Of a DNA stretch of 64,000 nucleotides, positions 1 to 7,918 are shown piece after piece. Position 1 is the first letter of the stretch; every line of letters begins with the position of its first letter. A program made the position numbers and the translations under genes. The DNA comes from Thermosipho sp. (in: thermotogales). Lineage in GTDB: Bacteria; Thermotogota; Thermotogae; Thermotogales; Fervidobacteriaceae. The notes beneath the pieces were generated by a model, which had not been told where the DNA came from, searched no databases, and saw nothing but the letters and a program-made list of their open reading frames with translations. The stretch covers positions 1 through 64,000 of the forward strand of contig JACDNZ010000006.1 of the NCBI GenBank assembly GCA_017656345.1. Direction: 5' to 3'.

Positions 1-1
1 T

Positions 2-853
2 AATTTTGTACAAGTCGATACTCCAATATTTACAGGTGCTATTGGAGAATCTGCTGGAAATCTATTTGAAATTGACTATTTTGATTATGGGAAAGTTTAT
101 CTTGCACAAACCGGTCAACTATACCTTGAAGCGGCTTGTATGGCACTTGGAAAAGTTTTCAATTTAGGCCCAACATTCAGGGCAGAAAAATCAAAAACAA
201 GAAGACATCTCATTGAATTTTGGATGAATGAAGCAGAAGTTGCATTTTATGAACATGAAGACAATTTGAAATTACAAGAAAGCCTTGTAAGTTACATTGT
301 AAAATACGTTTTAGAAAACGCTGCGGAACATTTACATGCTATAAAAAGAGATATCTCTAAATTAGAGAAAATTGAACCTCCATTCCCAAGGATTACGTAT
401 ACAGAAGCTGTTAAATTGCTCCAGAAAAAAGGTTATGACATCCAATGGGGAGATGACTTTGGAGGAGATGAAGAAACAGAAATAGCAAAACAGTTTGAAA
501 AACCTGTTTTTATTACTCATTATCCTAGAAAAGCAAAAGCTTTCTATATGCAACCTGATCCAGAAAATCCCGAAGTTGTTCTCTGTGATGATTTAATCGC
601 ACCTGAAGGATATGGTGAAATAATTGGAGCTTCACAAAGAATTCACGATTATAATTTATTAGTTGAAAGGCTCAAAGAATTCAATTTGCCTATTGAAGCA
701 TACGATTGGTATCTCGATCTTAGAAAATTTGGTTCTGTACCACACAGTGGTTTTGGATTAGGAGTTGAAAGAACAATAGCCTGGATAGCTGGTTTAGATC
801 ATATTAGAGAAGCAATACCATTCCCACGAACACTTTACAGAATACATCCATAA
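2..853 (+). CDS. asnS: Asparaginyl-tRNA synthetase, C-terminal part (5' end outside window)
   Basis: The reading frame is open from the first bases, so the gene begins upstream; 283 codons plus stop are seen. The protein charges tRNA-Asn with asparagine in the cytoplasm using ATP. Class II aminoacyl-tRNA synthetase motif 2 is visible ([19 protein letters not shown], about residues 54-72 of the visible part), as is the C-terminal motif 3 ([15 protein letters not shown]). The upstream DTPIFTGA and [10 protein letters not shown] stretches are typical of AsnS and the related AspS2; the lack of a longer aspartate-type signature and the general wording favour AsnS. About 150 residues, including the anticodon-binding OB domain, are missing. 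It ends in a strong terminator. Confidence 0.9.
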   Translation, partial: NFVQVDTPIFTGAIGESAGNLFEIDYFDYGKVYLAQTGQLYLEAACMALGKVFNLGPTFRAEKSKTRRHLIEFWMNEAEVAFYEHEDNLKLQESLVSYIVKYVLENAAEHLHAIKRDISKLEKIEPPFPRITYTEAVKLLQKKGYDIQWGDDFGGDEETEIAKQFEKPVFITHYPRKAKAFYMQPDPENPEVVLCDDLIAPEGYGEIIGASQRIHDYNLLVERLKEFNLPIEAYDWYLDLRKFGSVPHSGFGLGVERTIAWIAGLDHIREAIPFPRTLYRIHP

Positions 854-880
854 AGCCCGAGATAGTCTCGGGCTTTTTTA
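854..880 (+). terminator. Rho-independent terminator of asnS
   Basis: A 9-bp stem (AGCCCGAGA at 854-862, TCTCGGGCT at 866-874) with a 3-base loop is followed at once by six T residues. It begins directly after the asnS stop codon. Confidence 0.9.
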
Positions 881-1026
881 TTTATTTAATTAGTGAAGTA
901 TAATGAAGAATAAAAAAATTAAAAATTAATTATCTATATATTTGAGGTTATATTAATATTGATACTTAAAATTTCATATGCTAAAATCAGGTTGTAAAAT
1001 TGACCAATACCAAAGGAGGGGTAAAA

Positions 1027-2265
1027 GTGATAGTAAGACCATTCAGAGGTTTAAGACCAAAAAAAGATATGATTGAAAAAGTTGCAGCCAAACCATATGA
1101 CGTTGTTACAACAGAAGAAGCTAGAAAGGAAGCCGAAAGAAATCCTTTTACATTTTACAAAGTAACAAGACCTGAAATAAATTTTGAAGGTGAAGTAGAC
1201 ACACATTCAGATGAGGTAATATTGAAAGGTAAAGAAGTACTTGATCAATATCAAAAAGACGGCGTAATGATTTTAGAAGAAAAACCAGCAATTTACGTTT
1301 ACAAAGAAGAATGGAAAGGATTTTCACAAATTGGAATATATGCAACATTTTCAACGCAAGAATACAGAGAAGGGAAAATCAAAAAGCATGAATTAACCAG
1401 GAAAGATAAGGAAGATGAAAGAGCAAGGCATGTTAAACTTCTTAAAGCACATACAGGCCCCGTATTTCTTATGTATCGTTCAAAACCAGAAATCGATGAA
1501 TTAATTATTAAACACACCTCAAAAACCCCAGAATATGATTACGTTGATGAAACAGGAATCCATCATACCCTTTGGGTAGTTGACAATGAAGAAGAAATAA
1601 AAGAAATATCTGAAGTTTTCAAAACAGTGGATGCATTCTATATTGCAGATGGACACCACAGGGCAGCTGCAGCCGCAAGAGCCGCAGAAGAATTTGCAAA
1701 AGAAAATCCTAACCATACAGGTGAAGAAGAATATAACTTTTTCTTAGCTGTTTTATTCCCTCACAATCAATTAAACATCCTGGATTACAACAGAGTAGTC
1801 AAGGACCTAAATGGATTAAGTGAAGAAGAATTTTTAAACAAGGTTTCCGAAAAATTCATAATTGAAGAAGCTCCAAAATCTCCATATAAACCCGAAAAGA
1901 AACATGAATTTGGAATGTATCTAAACAACAAATGGTACAAACTAATAGCAAAAGAAGGTACTTATGATGAAAACGATGTAGTATCTTCTCTTGATGTTGC
2001 AATATTACAAGAAAACTTATTAAACCCAATTCTTGGTATCGAAAACCCAAGAACTGACAAAAGAATTGACTTCGTAGGTGGAATAAAAGGCATGGAGGAA
2101 CTCCAAAAACTTGTTGATAGTGGTGAATTTAAAGTTGCCTTTTCTCTTTTCCCAACATCAATTGAAGATTTGCTTCAAGTAGCAGATGAAGGAAAAATAA
2201 TGCCACCAAAATCAACATGGTTTGAACCAAAATTGAAAAGTGGAATAGTAGTTCACCTTATTTAA
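1027..2265 (+). CDS. DUF1015 family protein
   Basis: A 412-residue soluble protein of the DUF1015 family, whose biochemical role is not established. Family features are the N-terminal VRPFRGLRPKK segment with PYDVV, the long ELTRKDKEDERARHVKLL segment and the conserved ADGHHRAAAA histidine cluster about mid-protein, which looks like a metal or phosphate site. DUF1015 genes are often found near serine biosynthesis genes in other bacteria, but there is no such neighbour here. The frame is open from 1000, but the GTG at 1027 is preferred: it follows AAAGGAGGG (1012-1020) by six bases and gives the usual family N-terminus. The gene is single, bounded by terminators. Confidence 0.85.
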   Translation: MIVRPFRGLRPKKDMIEKVAAKPYDVVTTEEARKEAERNPFTFYKVTRPEINFEGEVDTHSDEVILKGKEVLDQYQKDGVMILEEKPAIYVYKEEWKGFSQIGIYATFSTQEYREGKIKKHELTRKDKEDERARHVKLLKAHTGPVFLMYRSKPEIDELIIKHTSKTPEYDYVDETGIHHTLWVVDNEEEIKEISEVFKTVDAFYIADGHHRAAAAARAAEEFAKENPNHTGEEEYNFFLAVLFPHNQLNILDYNRVVKDLNGLSEEEFLNKVSEKFIIEEAPKSPYKPEKKHEFGMYLNNKWYKLIAKEGTYDENDVVSSLDVAILQENLLNPILGIENPRTDKRIDFVGGIKGMEELQKLVDSGEFKVAFSLFPTSIEDLLQVADEGKIMPPKSTWFEPKLKSGIVVHLI

Positions 2266-2291
2266 ATATTTACCAAAATATTTATCAATTA

Positions 2292-2330
2292 AAATGGCTC
2301 CAGGAACATATACTGGAGCCATTTATTTTT
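2292..2330 (+). terminator. Terminator after DUF1015 gene
   Basis: A 12-bp stem (2292-2303 with 2313-2324, reading AAATGGCTCCAG / CTGGAGCCATTT) closes a 9-base loop and is followed by a T-rich tract. Confidence 0.85.
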
Positions 2331-2400
2331 ATCACTTATTAAAAATTTCTCGCTTTCAAACATTATTTTTATGTAATCTCTTTTTAATTTCACAATATTT

Positions 2401-2601
2401 TTAAACAAAAACTGCCAACAACCCTGAAATACCAAATAAAACTCCTGAAATTATCAAAAGTTTTAAAGCTATTTTTGTGCTCCTTTTTTCTTTTTTATCC
2501 AATTGTCTCCTCATAGCCCTTAACCCTATTTCAAAAAATATCAATGAACTTGCAAGTAATACTACAGCGGAAACAAAAAATATATTTGAAATTATTTTCA
2601 C
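2401..2601 (-). CDS. Small two-helix membrane protein, unknown function
   Basis: A 66-residue protein not recognised as a known family. It has two hydrophobic segments (about residues 4-24 and 46-65) joined by a very basic loop (RAMRRQLDKKEKRSTK), so the loop probably faces the cytoplasm. The start is GTG at 2601, preceded on the minus strand by AAGGGGTGA, which supports real translation. It lies 20 bases downstream of the Nudix gene on the same strand and may be cotranscribed with it. Nothing else in the sequence suggests a role. Confidence 0.6.
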   Translation of the reverse strand: MKIISNIFFVSAVVLLASSLIFFEIGLRAMRRQLDKKEKRSTKIALKLLIISGVLFGISGLLAVFV

Positions 2602-2621
2602 AGAATCACCCCTTCAATCTT

Positions 2622-3173
2622 TTAATATTGTCCAGGCATCTTATTTCTTATAAAAAAATAAGCTTTAAAAATCCCGGCAATTGTCTTTGCATCAGTAATT
2701 TTCCCATCTAAACATTCCTTTACCGCTTCATCCAAATCTTTAAACTCTATTTCTAAAATTTCATCTTCATCAGGAGACATTTTTCCACTTTCCAGTTCTC
2801 TTGCAAGATAAATATGAATCACTTCATTCGAGAAACCTGGAGTTGTATGAATATATCCCATATATATAAATTTTTTAGCAGTATAACCTGTTTCTTCTTT
2901 TAATTCCCTTTTTGCACATTCAAGAGGATCTTCTCCTGGAAAATCAAATTTTCCAGCAGGAATCTCAAGTAATACTTGCTTTATTGGATACCTATACTGT
3001 TTAACCAACACTACTTTATCATCTTCAGTTATAGGAACAACCGCAACAGCTCCTGGATGCAAAACATATTCCCTTGTGCTCATCTTACCATTTGAAAGTA
3101 AGACTTCATCCTTTTTAACGTGGAGTAATATCCCTTTAAAAATTTCCTCTGTTTTTATTGTTTTTTCTTCCAT
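2622..3173 (-). CDS. Nudix hydrolase, ADP-ribose pyrophosphatase type (NudF-like)
   Basis: A 183-residue cytoplasmic Nudix enzyme that most likely cleaves ADP-ribose or similar ADP-sugars to AMP and sugar phosphate. The Nudix box is clear, with the REL-KEETGY core that binds magnesium, preceded by the IPAGK segment of the NudF group. The box contains one extra residue between the leading Gly and the first Glu (GKFDFPGE). HTTPGFSNEVIHIYLA is the usual ADPRase C-terminal segment. The frame stays open far upstream through the tRNA, but the true start is ATG at 3173, seven bases after GGAGG. The gene precedes a small membrane-protein gene on the same strand. Confidence 0.85.
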   Translation of the reverse strand: MEEKTIKTEEIFKGILLHVKKDEVLLSNGKMSTREYVLHPGAVAVVPITEDDKVVLVKQYRYPIKQVLLEIPAGKFDFPGEDPLECAKRELKEETGYTAKKFIYMGYIHTTPGFSNEVIHIYLARELESGKMSPDEDEILEIEFKDLDEAVKECLDGKITDAKTIAGIFKAYFFIRNKMPGQY

Positions 3174-3231
3174 CCCATAACCTCCAAAATCGGATATCAC
3201 AAAAATTATACTATATTTAAATCTAAATGAA

Positions 3232-3258
3232 AAATAATTGCGGGCAAATTGCCCGCAA
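3232..3258 (-). terminator. Terminator following tRNA-Ser
   Basis: An 8-bp GC-rich stem (TTGCGGGC / GCCCGCAA, 3238-3258) on the minus strand lies just past the CCA end of the tRNA and is followed by a T-rich run. Confidence 0.7.
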
Positions 3259-3261
3259 CTG

Positions 3262-3351
3262 TGGCGGAGGCGGTGGGACTCGAACCCACAAGGGCTTAAA
3301 AGCCCACCGGTTTTCGAGACCGGCCCCTTAGCCAATTCGGTGCACGCCTCC
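3262..3351 (-). tRNA. tRNA-Ser(CGA)
   Basis: The minus strand folds into a class II tRNA of 90 bases. Acceptor stem GGAGGCG pairs with CGCCTCC, the discriminator is G and the CCA end is encoded. The anticodon stem-loop GCCGG-TCTCGAAAA-CCGG presents CGA, which reads UCG serine codons. The long variable arm (TGGGC TTTTAA GCCC) and T-arm GTGGGTTCGAGTCCCAC fit a serine tRNA. Confidence 0.95.
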
Positions 3352-3424
3352 TCAATTGAAATATTAACATAAAAAACGTAATTTTTCAATTTATTTTTTA
3401 ATGAATTATATATAACTAATTCAC

Positions 3425-3452
3425 TTGTATTAAACTTAGTTTGTGGTATAAT
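3425..3452 (+). promoter_or_regulatory. Promoter of the HMA-protein gene
   Basis: A -35-like TTGTAT (3425-3430) and an extended -10 TGgTATAAT (TATAAT at 3447-3452) are 16 bases apart, about 50 bases ahead of the start codon at 3506. Confidence 0.6.
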
Positions 3453-3505
3453 ATTGGTAGTAAACAAAAAATCCTTTAAGTCAAAGCCTAAAAGGAGGTA
3501 AAATA

Positions 3506-3712
3506 ATGGGAAAATTTATTTTGCATGTTCCTGATATGTCTTGTAAACATTGCGTTATGAGAATAAAAAACGCCCTTGAAGAGACTGGCGAAAAAAACTT
3601 TGAAATCAAACTTGATGAAAAAATTATTATCATAGAAACCAATAATTTAGAAACAGTGAAATCAAAACTCTCGGAAATTGATTATCCCGTAAAAGAAGCA
3701 AAAAGCATATGA
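3506..3712 (+). CDS. Heavy-metal-associated (HMA) domain protein, CopZ-like chaperone
   Basis: A 68-residue protein made of a single HMA domain. The metal-binding loop is MSCKHC (residues 11-16), the CxxC pair that binds Cu(I) or similar soft metals, followed by the usual beta-alpha-beta-beta-alpha-beta pattern and a C-terminal DYPVKEA segment. Free-standing proteins of this type act as cytoplasmic metal chaperones for P-type ATPases or as part of metal sensing, but no ATPase lies in this window. The ATG at 3506 follows AAAGGAGG by eight bases. It has its own promoter and terminator, so it is transcribed alone. Copper specificity is inferred from the family only. Confidence 0.85.
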   Translation: MGKFILHVPDMSCKHCVMRIKNALEETGEKNFEIKLDEKIIIIETNNLETVKSKLSEIDYPVKEAKSI

Positions 3713-3714
3713 GC

Positions 3715-3749
3715 AAAAGGTTCCGAAAAATCGGAACCTTTTTTATTTT
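3715..3749 (+). terminator. Terminator of HMA-protein gene
   Basis: A perfect 12-bp stem (3715-3726 with 3731-3742; AAAAGGTTCCGA / TCGGAACCTTTT) with an AAAA loop, followed by T residues. Confidence 0.9.
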
Positions 3750-3792
3750 TGTAACATAAGTTACAGATATCTCGCGATAAATAATCTATAAT
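3750..3792 (+). promoter_or_regulatory. Crp/Fnr-type dyad and promoter of the hemerythrin-regulator operon
   Basis: TGTAACATAAGTTACA (3750-3765) is a perfect dyad with 6-base arms and 4-base centre, equal to the Crp/Fnr layout TGTAA-N6-TTACA. A -10 TATAAT lies at 3787-3792. With the usual 6-7 base spacing the transcript starts near 3799, so the dyad is centred close to -41.5, the position used by class II activators. No good -35 is present at the right distance, as expected for an activated promoter. The Crp/Fnr protein encoded in the same operon is the obvious candidate to bind; that part is inference. Confidence 0.65.
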
Positions 3793-3829
3793 TAAATTAG
3801 GGAAAACTAATTATCATGGAGGTGTAAAT

Positions 3830-5119
3830 ATGAGTGAATTATTCAACAAAAAAGAATACTTAAAAAGCTTACTCAAAAGGCTTAAAAACGAAAACAATGA
3901 AGAGATTAAAAAAGAAGTAAAAAAACTTCTTTCGGAAATTTCACCTTTGGAAATTGCCATTGTGGAGCAAGAACTTTCAAAAGAAAATGGAATGACAGTT
4001 GATGATGTAAGAAATGTTTGTAATATTCATATTGATGTTTTAAAAAGCAAAACGGTAAATAAAAAATTGGATGTACCGGAATGGCATCCTATTCATATAT
4101 TAGTAAAAGAACATGAATTTATGCAAAATGAAGTTACTAACTTTAAAAGTCTTGTAGACCAGATCTATTCAAAAAATAATTTTTCTGATGCTATGCTTTT
4201 AATTTTAAAAATCCAAAACTTTACAGAAAACTTCGAAAATTTTGAATTTTATTTCCAAAAAGAAGAGAATGCTTTGTTCCCAATTCTAGAAAAGCATGGA
4301 ATTGAAAAACCACCAATGGTAATGTGGAAAGAACATGATATCTTCAGAGATTTAAGAAAAAGACTAAAAAATCTGAGAAATAAAGAAAATCACGATAATT
4401 TTGAAATTTTCAAAAATTCCATCTGGAAAATTGCTACTGGAATGATTGAGTTAATTTTGAATCATATACACAAAGAACATTCCATACTTTTTCCATCTGC
4501 ACTTGAAACAATAACTGAAAAAGAATGGATAGAAATCAGAAAAGAGTTTGACAAAATAGGATATTGTTGCTTTACACCAAAACCACTACCAAAGTTCAAT
4601 TTAAATAAAGAAGAAAAAAATGTTAATATTAATAATGATAGGGATGAAATAAATGAAGATGTTACTCTTGATAATATAATTGAGCTTATTAAAAAATTCT
4701 CAAAGAAACAATCGGATAAAATCAAACTTCCTAGCGGAGAATTTACTTTGCAGCAACTAATTGCTGTATTGAATGCTTTGCCTGTTGATATAACTTTTGT
4801 AGATGAAAAAGATGAGGTAAAATATTTCAATGAAACAAAAGATAGAATTTTTGTTAGAAGTAGAACAATAATTGGTAGAAAAGTTCAAAATTGTCATCCA
4901 GAAAAAAGTATAGAAATTGTTAATCGAATTTTAAGTGACTTCAAAAGTGGCAAACGAGATAAAGCGGATTTTTGGTTAAAGATGGGAGAAAAATATATTT
5001 ACATTCAGTATTTCCCCGTTAGGAACGAAAAAGGGGAATACTTAGGAACATTGGAAGTTACACAGGATATTGCACCCATTAAAAAAATAGAAGGAGAAAA
5101 AAGAATATACGACGATTAA
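3830..5119 (+). CDS. DUF438-hemerythrin-PAS sensor-like protein
   Basis: A 429-residue cytoplasmic protein with three parts. Residues about 10-80 form a DUF438 domain. Residues about 85-230 form a hemerythrin-like four-helix bundle with candidate di-iron ligands in WHPIHILVKEHEF, the FYFQKEENALFP glutamate segment, MWKEHDIF and NHIHKEHSILFP. Residues about 305-420 form a PAS domain of the type that follows DUF438 (VRSRTIIGRKVQNCHPEKS, KYIYIQYFPVRNEKGEYLG). Hemerythrin domains bind O2, NO or iron, and PAS domains sense small ligands or redox state. There is no kinase or output domain. The ATG at 3830 follows GGAGGTG. The gene is 16 bases ahead of a Crp/Fnr regulator and very probably works with it in an oxygen or nitrosative response; that link is inference. 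Confidence 0.85.
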   Translation: MSELFNKKEYLKSLLKRLKNENNEEIKKEVKKLLSEISPLEIAIVEQELSKENGMTVDDVRNVCNIHIDVLKSKTVNKKLDVPEWHPIHILVKEHEFMQNEVTNFKSLVDQIYSKNNFSDAMLLILKIQNFTENFENFEFYFQKEENALFPILEKHGIEKPPMVMWKEHDIFRDLRKRLKNLRNKENHDNFEIFKNSIWKIATGMIELILNHIHKEHSILFPSALETITEKEWIEIRKEFDKIGYCCFTPKPLPKFNLNKEEKNVNINNDRDEINEDVTLDNIIELIKKFSKKQSDKIKLPSGEFTLQQLIAVLNALPVDITFVDEKDEVKYFNETKDRIFVRSRTIIGRKVQNCHPEKSIEIVNRILSDFKSGKRDKADFWLKMGEKYIYIQYFPVRNEKGEYLGTLEVTQDIAPIKKIEGEKRIYDD

Positions 5120-5135
5120 TTCTGGGGTGAAAAAA

Positions 5136-5816
5136 TTGGAAAAATTCATTAAAACAATTAAAAATTGTGAATTATTTGATGGAATGAAAGTAGAAGAAAT
5201 AAAAGAAGTATTTAAAACTGCCAAAAAAGAAACTTATGATAAAAATTCAATTGTGAGACAAAGAGGAGAAAACTGTGATGAATTACTTTTTTTAGTTGAG
5301 GGTGAAACCCTGGGGCTTTTTACCAATGAACAGGGAAAAGTTCTTCAGATTGATCACATGATAGCTCCAAAGCTTCTAGCTTCTGCTGTTATCTTTTCTA
5401 AAGGTTCAAAATATCCTGTTGATGTTGTTACTATTAAAAAAAGTACTTTTCTTTCAATAGATAAAAACCATTTTATAAACTCAATGCTCAAACATGAAAA
5501 ACTTCTAAGAAACTACTTAAAGGTTGTTTCAGAATCTTTTATCTTTATAACCGATAGATTTTATGAGATTGCAATGAAAAATCTTGTTCAAAAGGTATGC
5601 AGTTATTTATATCGACTTTATAAAGATCAAAAGTCCCTGGAAGTAAAGCTTAATATGTCAAAGGAAGAACTTGCAAGAGAATTTGGAGTTGCAAGACCTG
5701 CCCTTTCAAGGGTATTCATAGAACTTGAAAAATACGGTATCATTGAGACAAACGGGAAAATGGTTAAACTAATTAATCTGCAATACATAAAAGACTATGC
5801 TGAATTATTTGATTAA
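5136..5816 (+). CDS. Crp/Fnr family transcriptional regulator
   Basis: A 226-residue protein with an N-terminal cyclic-nucleotide-binding-like beta barrel (about residues 5-120), a dimer helix, and a C-terminal winged helix-turn-helix of the HTH_CRP type (SKEELAREFGVARPALSRVFIELEKYGII, about residues 170-200). It lacks the N-terminal cysteine cluster of Fnr, so a 4Fe-4S sensor is unlikely; haem or another ligand is possible, as in the HcpR and DNR groups. The start is placed at TTG 5136, five bases after GGGGTGA; the GTG at 5127 inside that sequence is less likely. It is cotranscribed with the hemerythrin-PAS gene and may control the operon through the dyad at 3750-3765. Confidence 0.85.
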   Translation: MEKFIKTIKNCELFDGMKVEEIKEVFKTAKKETYDKNSIVRQRGENCDELLFLVEGETLGLFTNEQGKVLQIDHMIAPKLLASAVIFSKGSKYPVDVVTIKKSTFLSIDKNHFINSMLKHEKLLRNYLKVVSESFIFITDRFYEIAMKNLVQKVCSYLYRLYKDQKSLEVKLNMSKEELAREFGVARPALSRVFIELEKYGIIETNGKMVKLINLQYIKDYAELFD

Positions 5817-5817
5817 A

Positions 5818-5842
5818 AAAACACTCCCATTTGGGAGTGTTT
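5818..5842. terminator. Bidirectional terminator between Crp/Fnr and RpiR genes
   Basis: A 10-11 bp stem AAACACTCCC / GGGAGTGTTT lies between convergent genes, with a T-rich tail on both strands (TTTAATA on plus, TTTTTTTA on minus). Confidence 0.85.
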
Positions 5843-5861
5843 AATATATATTAGATCAATA

Positions 5862-6701
5862 TTATATTTTTTCAGCTTTACTACTGTATTTTTTCGTCTG
5901 TAAGGTTGTGTTTCCTTTTTTAAGTATTTCTATTGCTTCTTTTTTCAAGGACAATACTTCTTCAAAAATAATATGAAGAATTACCATCTGACAAACAATA
6001 GGGGAAATCTTTGGTATCCCACCCTCAATACCCGACGGTGGAATATACAGTGTTTTGTCAACAACTTCCGTAATTCTAGACTCATAACCTCCAGTAATAG
6101 CAATAGTGTAAGCTTTGGAATCTTTTGCAACCTTCATTGACTTTACAGTATCTCTAATATTACCACTTGAAGAAATACCAAACACAACTGTTTTATCATC
6201 CATTCCAACAGCGCTTATCACCTGCATATGAGGATCAATAAAATAGTTAGCAAAAAAACCAGCCCTTGTAAACAATAGCGCTCCGTACTCTGCTACAACT
6301 CCACTTGATCCAACACCAAAGAAAAAAACTTTGTTTGAATTTATTATCTTTTGTGCAACACTTTTTATCGTTTTTTCATCAATCAATTTTGACAAATTAT
6401 TCAAAGAAAGAATTATCTCAGAAACAATTGAATGAGTTTTTGCTGGTTGGGCATCCAAATTTGATATTTCTTTTGCTAATTCAATTTTTAAAGCTTGAAA
6501 TCCCTTAAAACCAAGCTTTCTACTCAGACGCGAGATAGTTGCCTCACCAACCTTTGCGAGATCAGCTAATTCACTAATCGAATGATGAATAACATCATCT
6601 GGATATTTGATAATATATCTTGCTATCTTTTTTTCAGCTGGTTTTAACTGATCAAAAATCGCTTTTAATCGTTCAATAATACCAAGTTTTATCTCATCCA
6701 T
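5862..6701 (-). CDS. RpiR family transcriptional regulator (HTH-SIS)
   Basis: A 279-residue regulator with an N-terminal HTH_6 domain (about residues 5-80, including KIARYIIKYPDDVIHHSISELADLA read in two parts, and GEATISRLSRKLGF) and a C-terminal SIS phosphosugar-binding domain (about residues 115-245; FFFGVGSSGVVAEYGA, FGISSSGNIRDTVKSM). RpiR proteins respond to sugar phosphates and usually control neighbouring sugar uptake or catabolic genes. Here it is the last gene of a five-gene minus-strand operon and its ATG overlaps the 3' end of the glycosyltransferase by 13 bases. It is probably a local regulator of the transporter operon; the ligand is unknown. Confidence 0.9.
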   Translation of the reverse strand: MDEIKLGIIERLKAIFDQLKPAEKKIARYIIKYPDDVIHHSISELADLAKVGEATISRLSRKLGFKGFQALKIELAKEISNLDAQPAKTHSIVSEIILSLNNLSKLIDEKTIKSVAQKIINSNKVFFFGVGSSGVVAEYGALLFTRAGFFANYFIDPHMQVISAVGMDDKTVVFGISSSGNIRDTVKSMKVAKDSKAYTIAITGGYESRITEVVDKTLYIPPSGIEGGIPKISPIVCQMVILHIIFEEVLSLKKEAIEILKKGNTTLQTKKYSSKAEKI

Positions 6702-7918
6702 ATTTTTCTAAGTTCATCCTTCCTTTCAAAAAATTTATCTAATAATTTGTTAATTTCATTTTCTGCTTCCTTTGTATCCATATCTATTGTTTTTAACACA
6801 AAATCACCCGTTTTACCAAAATATATTGGGACCAGCGTTTCAATAACTTCAGTTTTATATTCCTTATATTTATATGATAACTCAAATATCACTGAAATCC
6901 AAATATCTTCATCTACTCTTCCATCCTTTTCAGCCACTTTAAATAACTTATCTGCCAATTCTGGGCTAAAAATTTTCTTAATATTTTCCCTGTTCTCAAT
7001 TATACCATTTTGACACTTTCTCAAAAGATTTTCAACATCAACTTTTATTGGTTCAGGCTTTATATCTAAAATATCTCCAAATATTGGTGCTTCAACAATT
7101 CCCTTAATATTTAACCAGCTATCTTTATATACATCCATTAAAGTAAACAATGTACCAACAACTTCTCTAAACATATTTCCAAGCTGTTTTCCGGGATCTT
7201 TAACATCATGAATTTTCGCACCCAGTGAAGCCTGATAAACAGGGAAATTTGATTCATTGATGGCAGTGGTAGTCATCCAAATATCAATCCCAAACTTTGA
7301 AATATCAGATTCCCATATTTCAACTGGTTTCTTAACGTATATTTCAATCATTTCCTTGCCAACTCCAAAATCTCCGCCGATAGGTTGTCTAACTTTCTGA
7401 CCATATAATACTGATGTTAAAGGATAACAAATAGAGTTTGTTATGGTTCCATCATATTTATGCCTAATATAGTAAGGAGTAATATATGATGTTTTGCCTT
7501 CTAAAATTGGCTTTAACAACCTTTCAATCCAGAAAGGTTCAACACTTCTCAAATCAGAATCCAAAAATACAACTGCCTTTGCATCCACTGCATATGCTAT
7601 CTCAAAAATACTTCTCATCGCTGTACCCTTACCAGAAATTCCTTCATAAACAAATGTATAAAGATCAGATTGTGCTTCACTTTTCAAAAACTCATCTCGT
7701 GTTCCATCGTTTGAACCACCATCCGAATTAATGATACAGGTTTTCATTTCCGGGAAATACTTTTTTAAACCTTTATCAGCTGTTTCAACAACATATCTGA
7801 TTGTATCAGCATTGTTATAACTAGGGATACCCACTATCAAGTCATATGGACCTTCACTAATTATCCTTTCCATAACTTCCTGCGGCACTGTATGAACCTT
7901 TAAATCTTCTTTGATCAT
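6689..7918 (-). CDS. Glycosyltransferase, mannosylglycerate/glucosylglycerate-synthase-like GT-A enzyme
   Basis: A 409-residue soluble GT-A fold enzyme. The nucleotide-sugar domain covers about residues 20-260: VGIPSYNNADTI at the first strand, the DSD metal motif in VVFLDSDLRSVEPFW (about 115-130), QPIGGDFGVGKEM, and FGIDIWMTTTA followed by a GAKIHDVKDPGK segment whose His may complete the metal site. This order resembles the mannosylglycerate synthase and glucosyl-3-phosphoglycerate synthase groups (GT78/GT81) more than ordinary wall-polymer GT2 enzymes. The C-terminal about 130 residues are helical. Its ATG overlaps the permease stop (ATGA). The setting, inside a sugar ABC operon with an RpiR regulator, suggests a compatible-solute or storage glycoside; the exact substrate cannot be read from the sequence. 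Confidence 0.75.
   Translation of the reverse strand: MIKEDLKVHTVPQEVMERIISEGPYDLIVGIPSYNNADTIRYVVETADKGLKKYFPEMKTCIINSDGGSNDGTRDEFLKSEAQSDLYTFVYEGISGKGTAMRSIFEIAYAVDAKAVVFLDSDLRSVEPFWIERLLKPILEGKTSYITPYYIRHKYDGTITNSICYPLTSVLYGQKVRQPIGGDFGVGKEMIEIYVKKPVEIWESDISKFGIDIWMTTTAINESNFPVYQASLGAKIHDVKDPGKQLGNMFREVVGTLFTLMDVYKDSWLNIKGIVEAPIFGDILDIKPEPIKVDVENLLRKCQNGIIENRENIKKIFSPELADKLFKVAEKDGRVDEDIWISVIFELSYKYKEYKTEVIETLVPIYFGKTGDFVLKTIDMDTKEAENEINKLLDKFFERKDELRKIWMR

Noticed and set aside
3174-3467. Longer N-terminus for the Nudix protein running through the tRNA gene
   Set aside because: The extension reads through tRNA-Ser in antisense register, and the ATG at 3173 has a good ribosome site.
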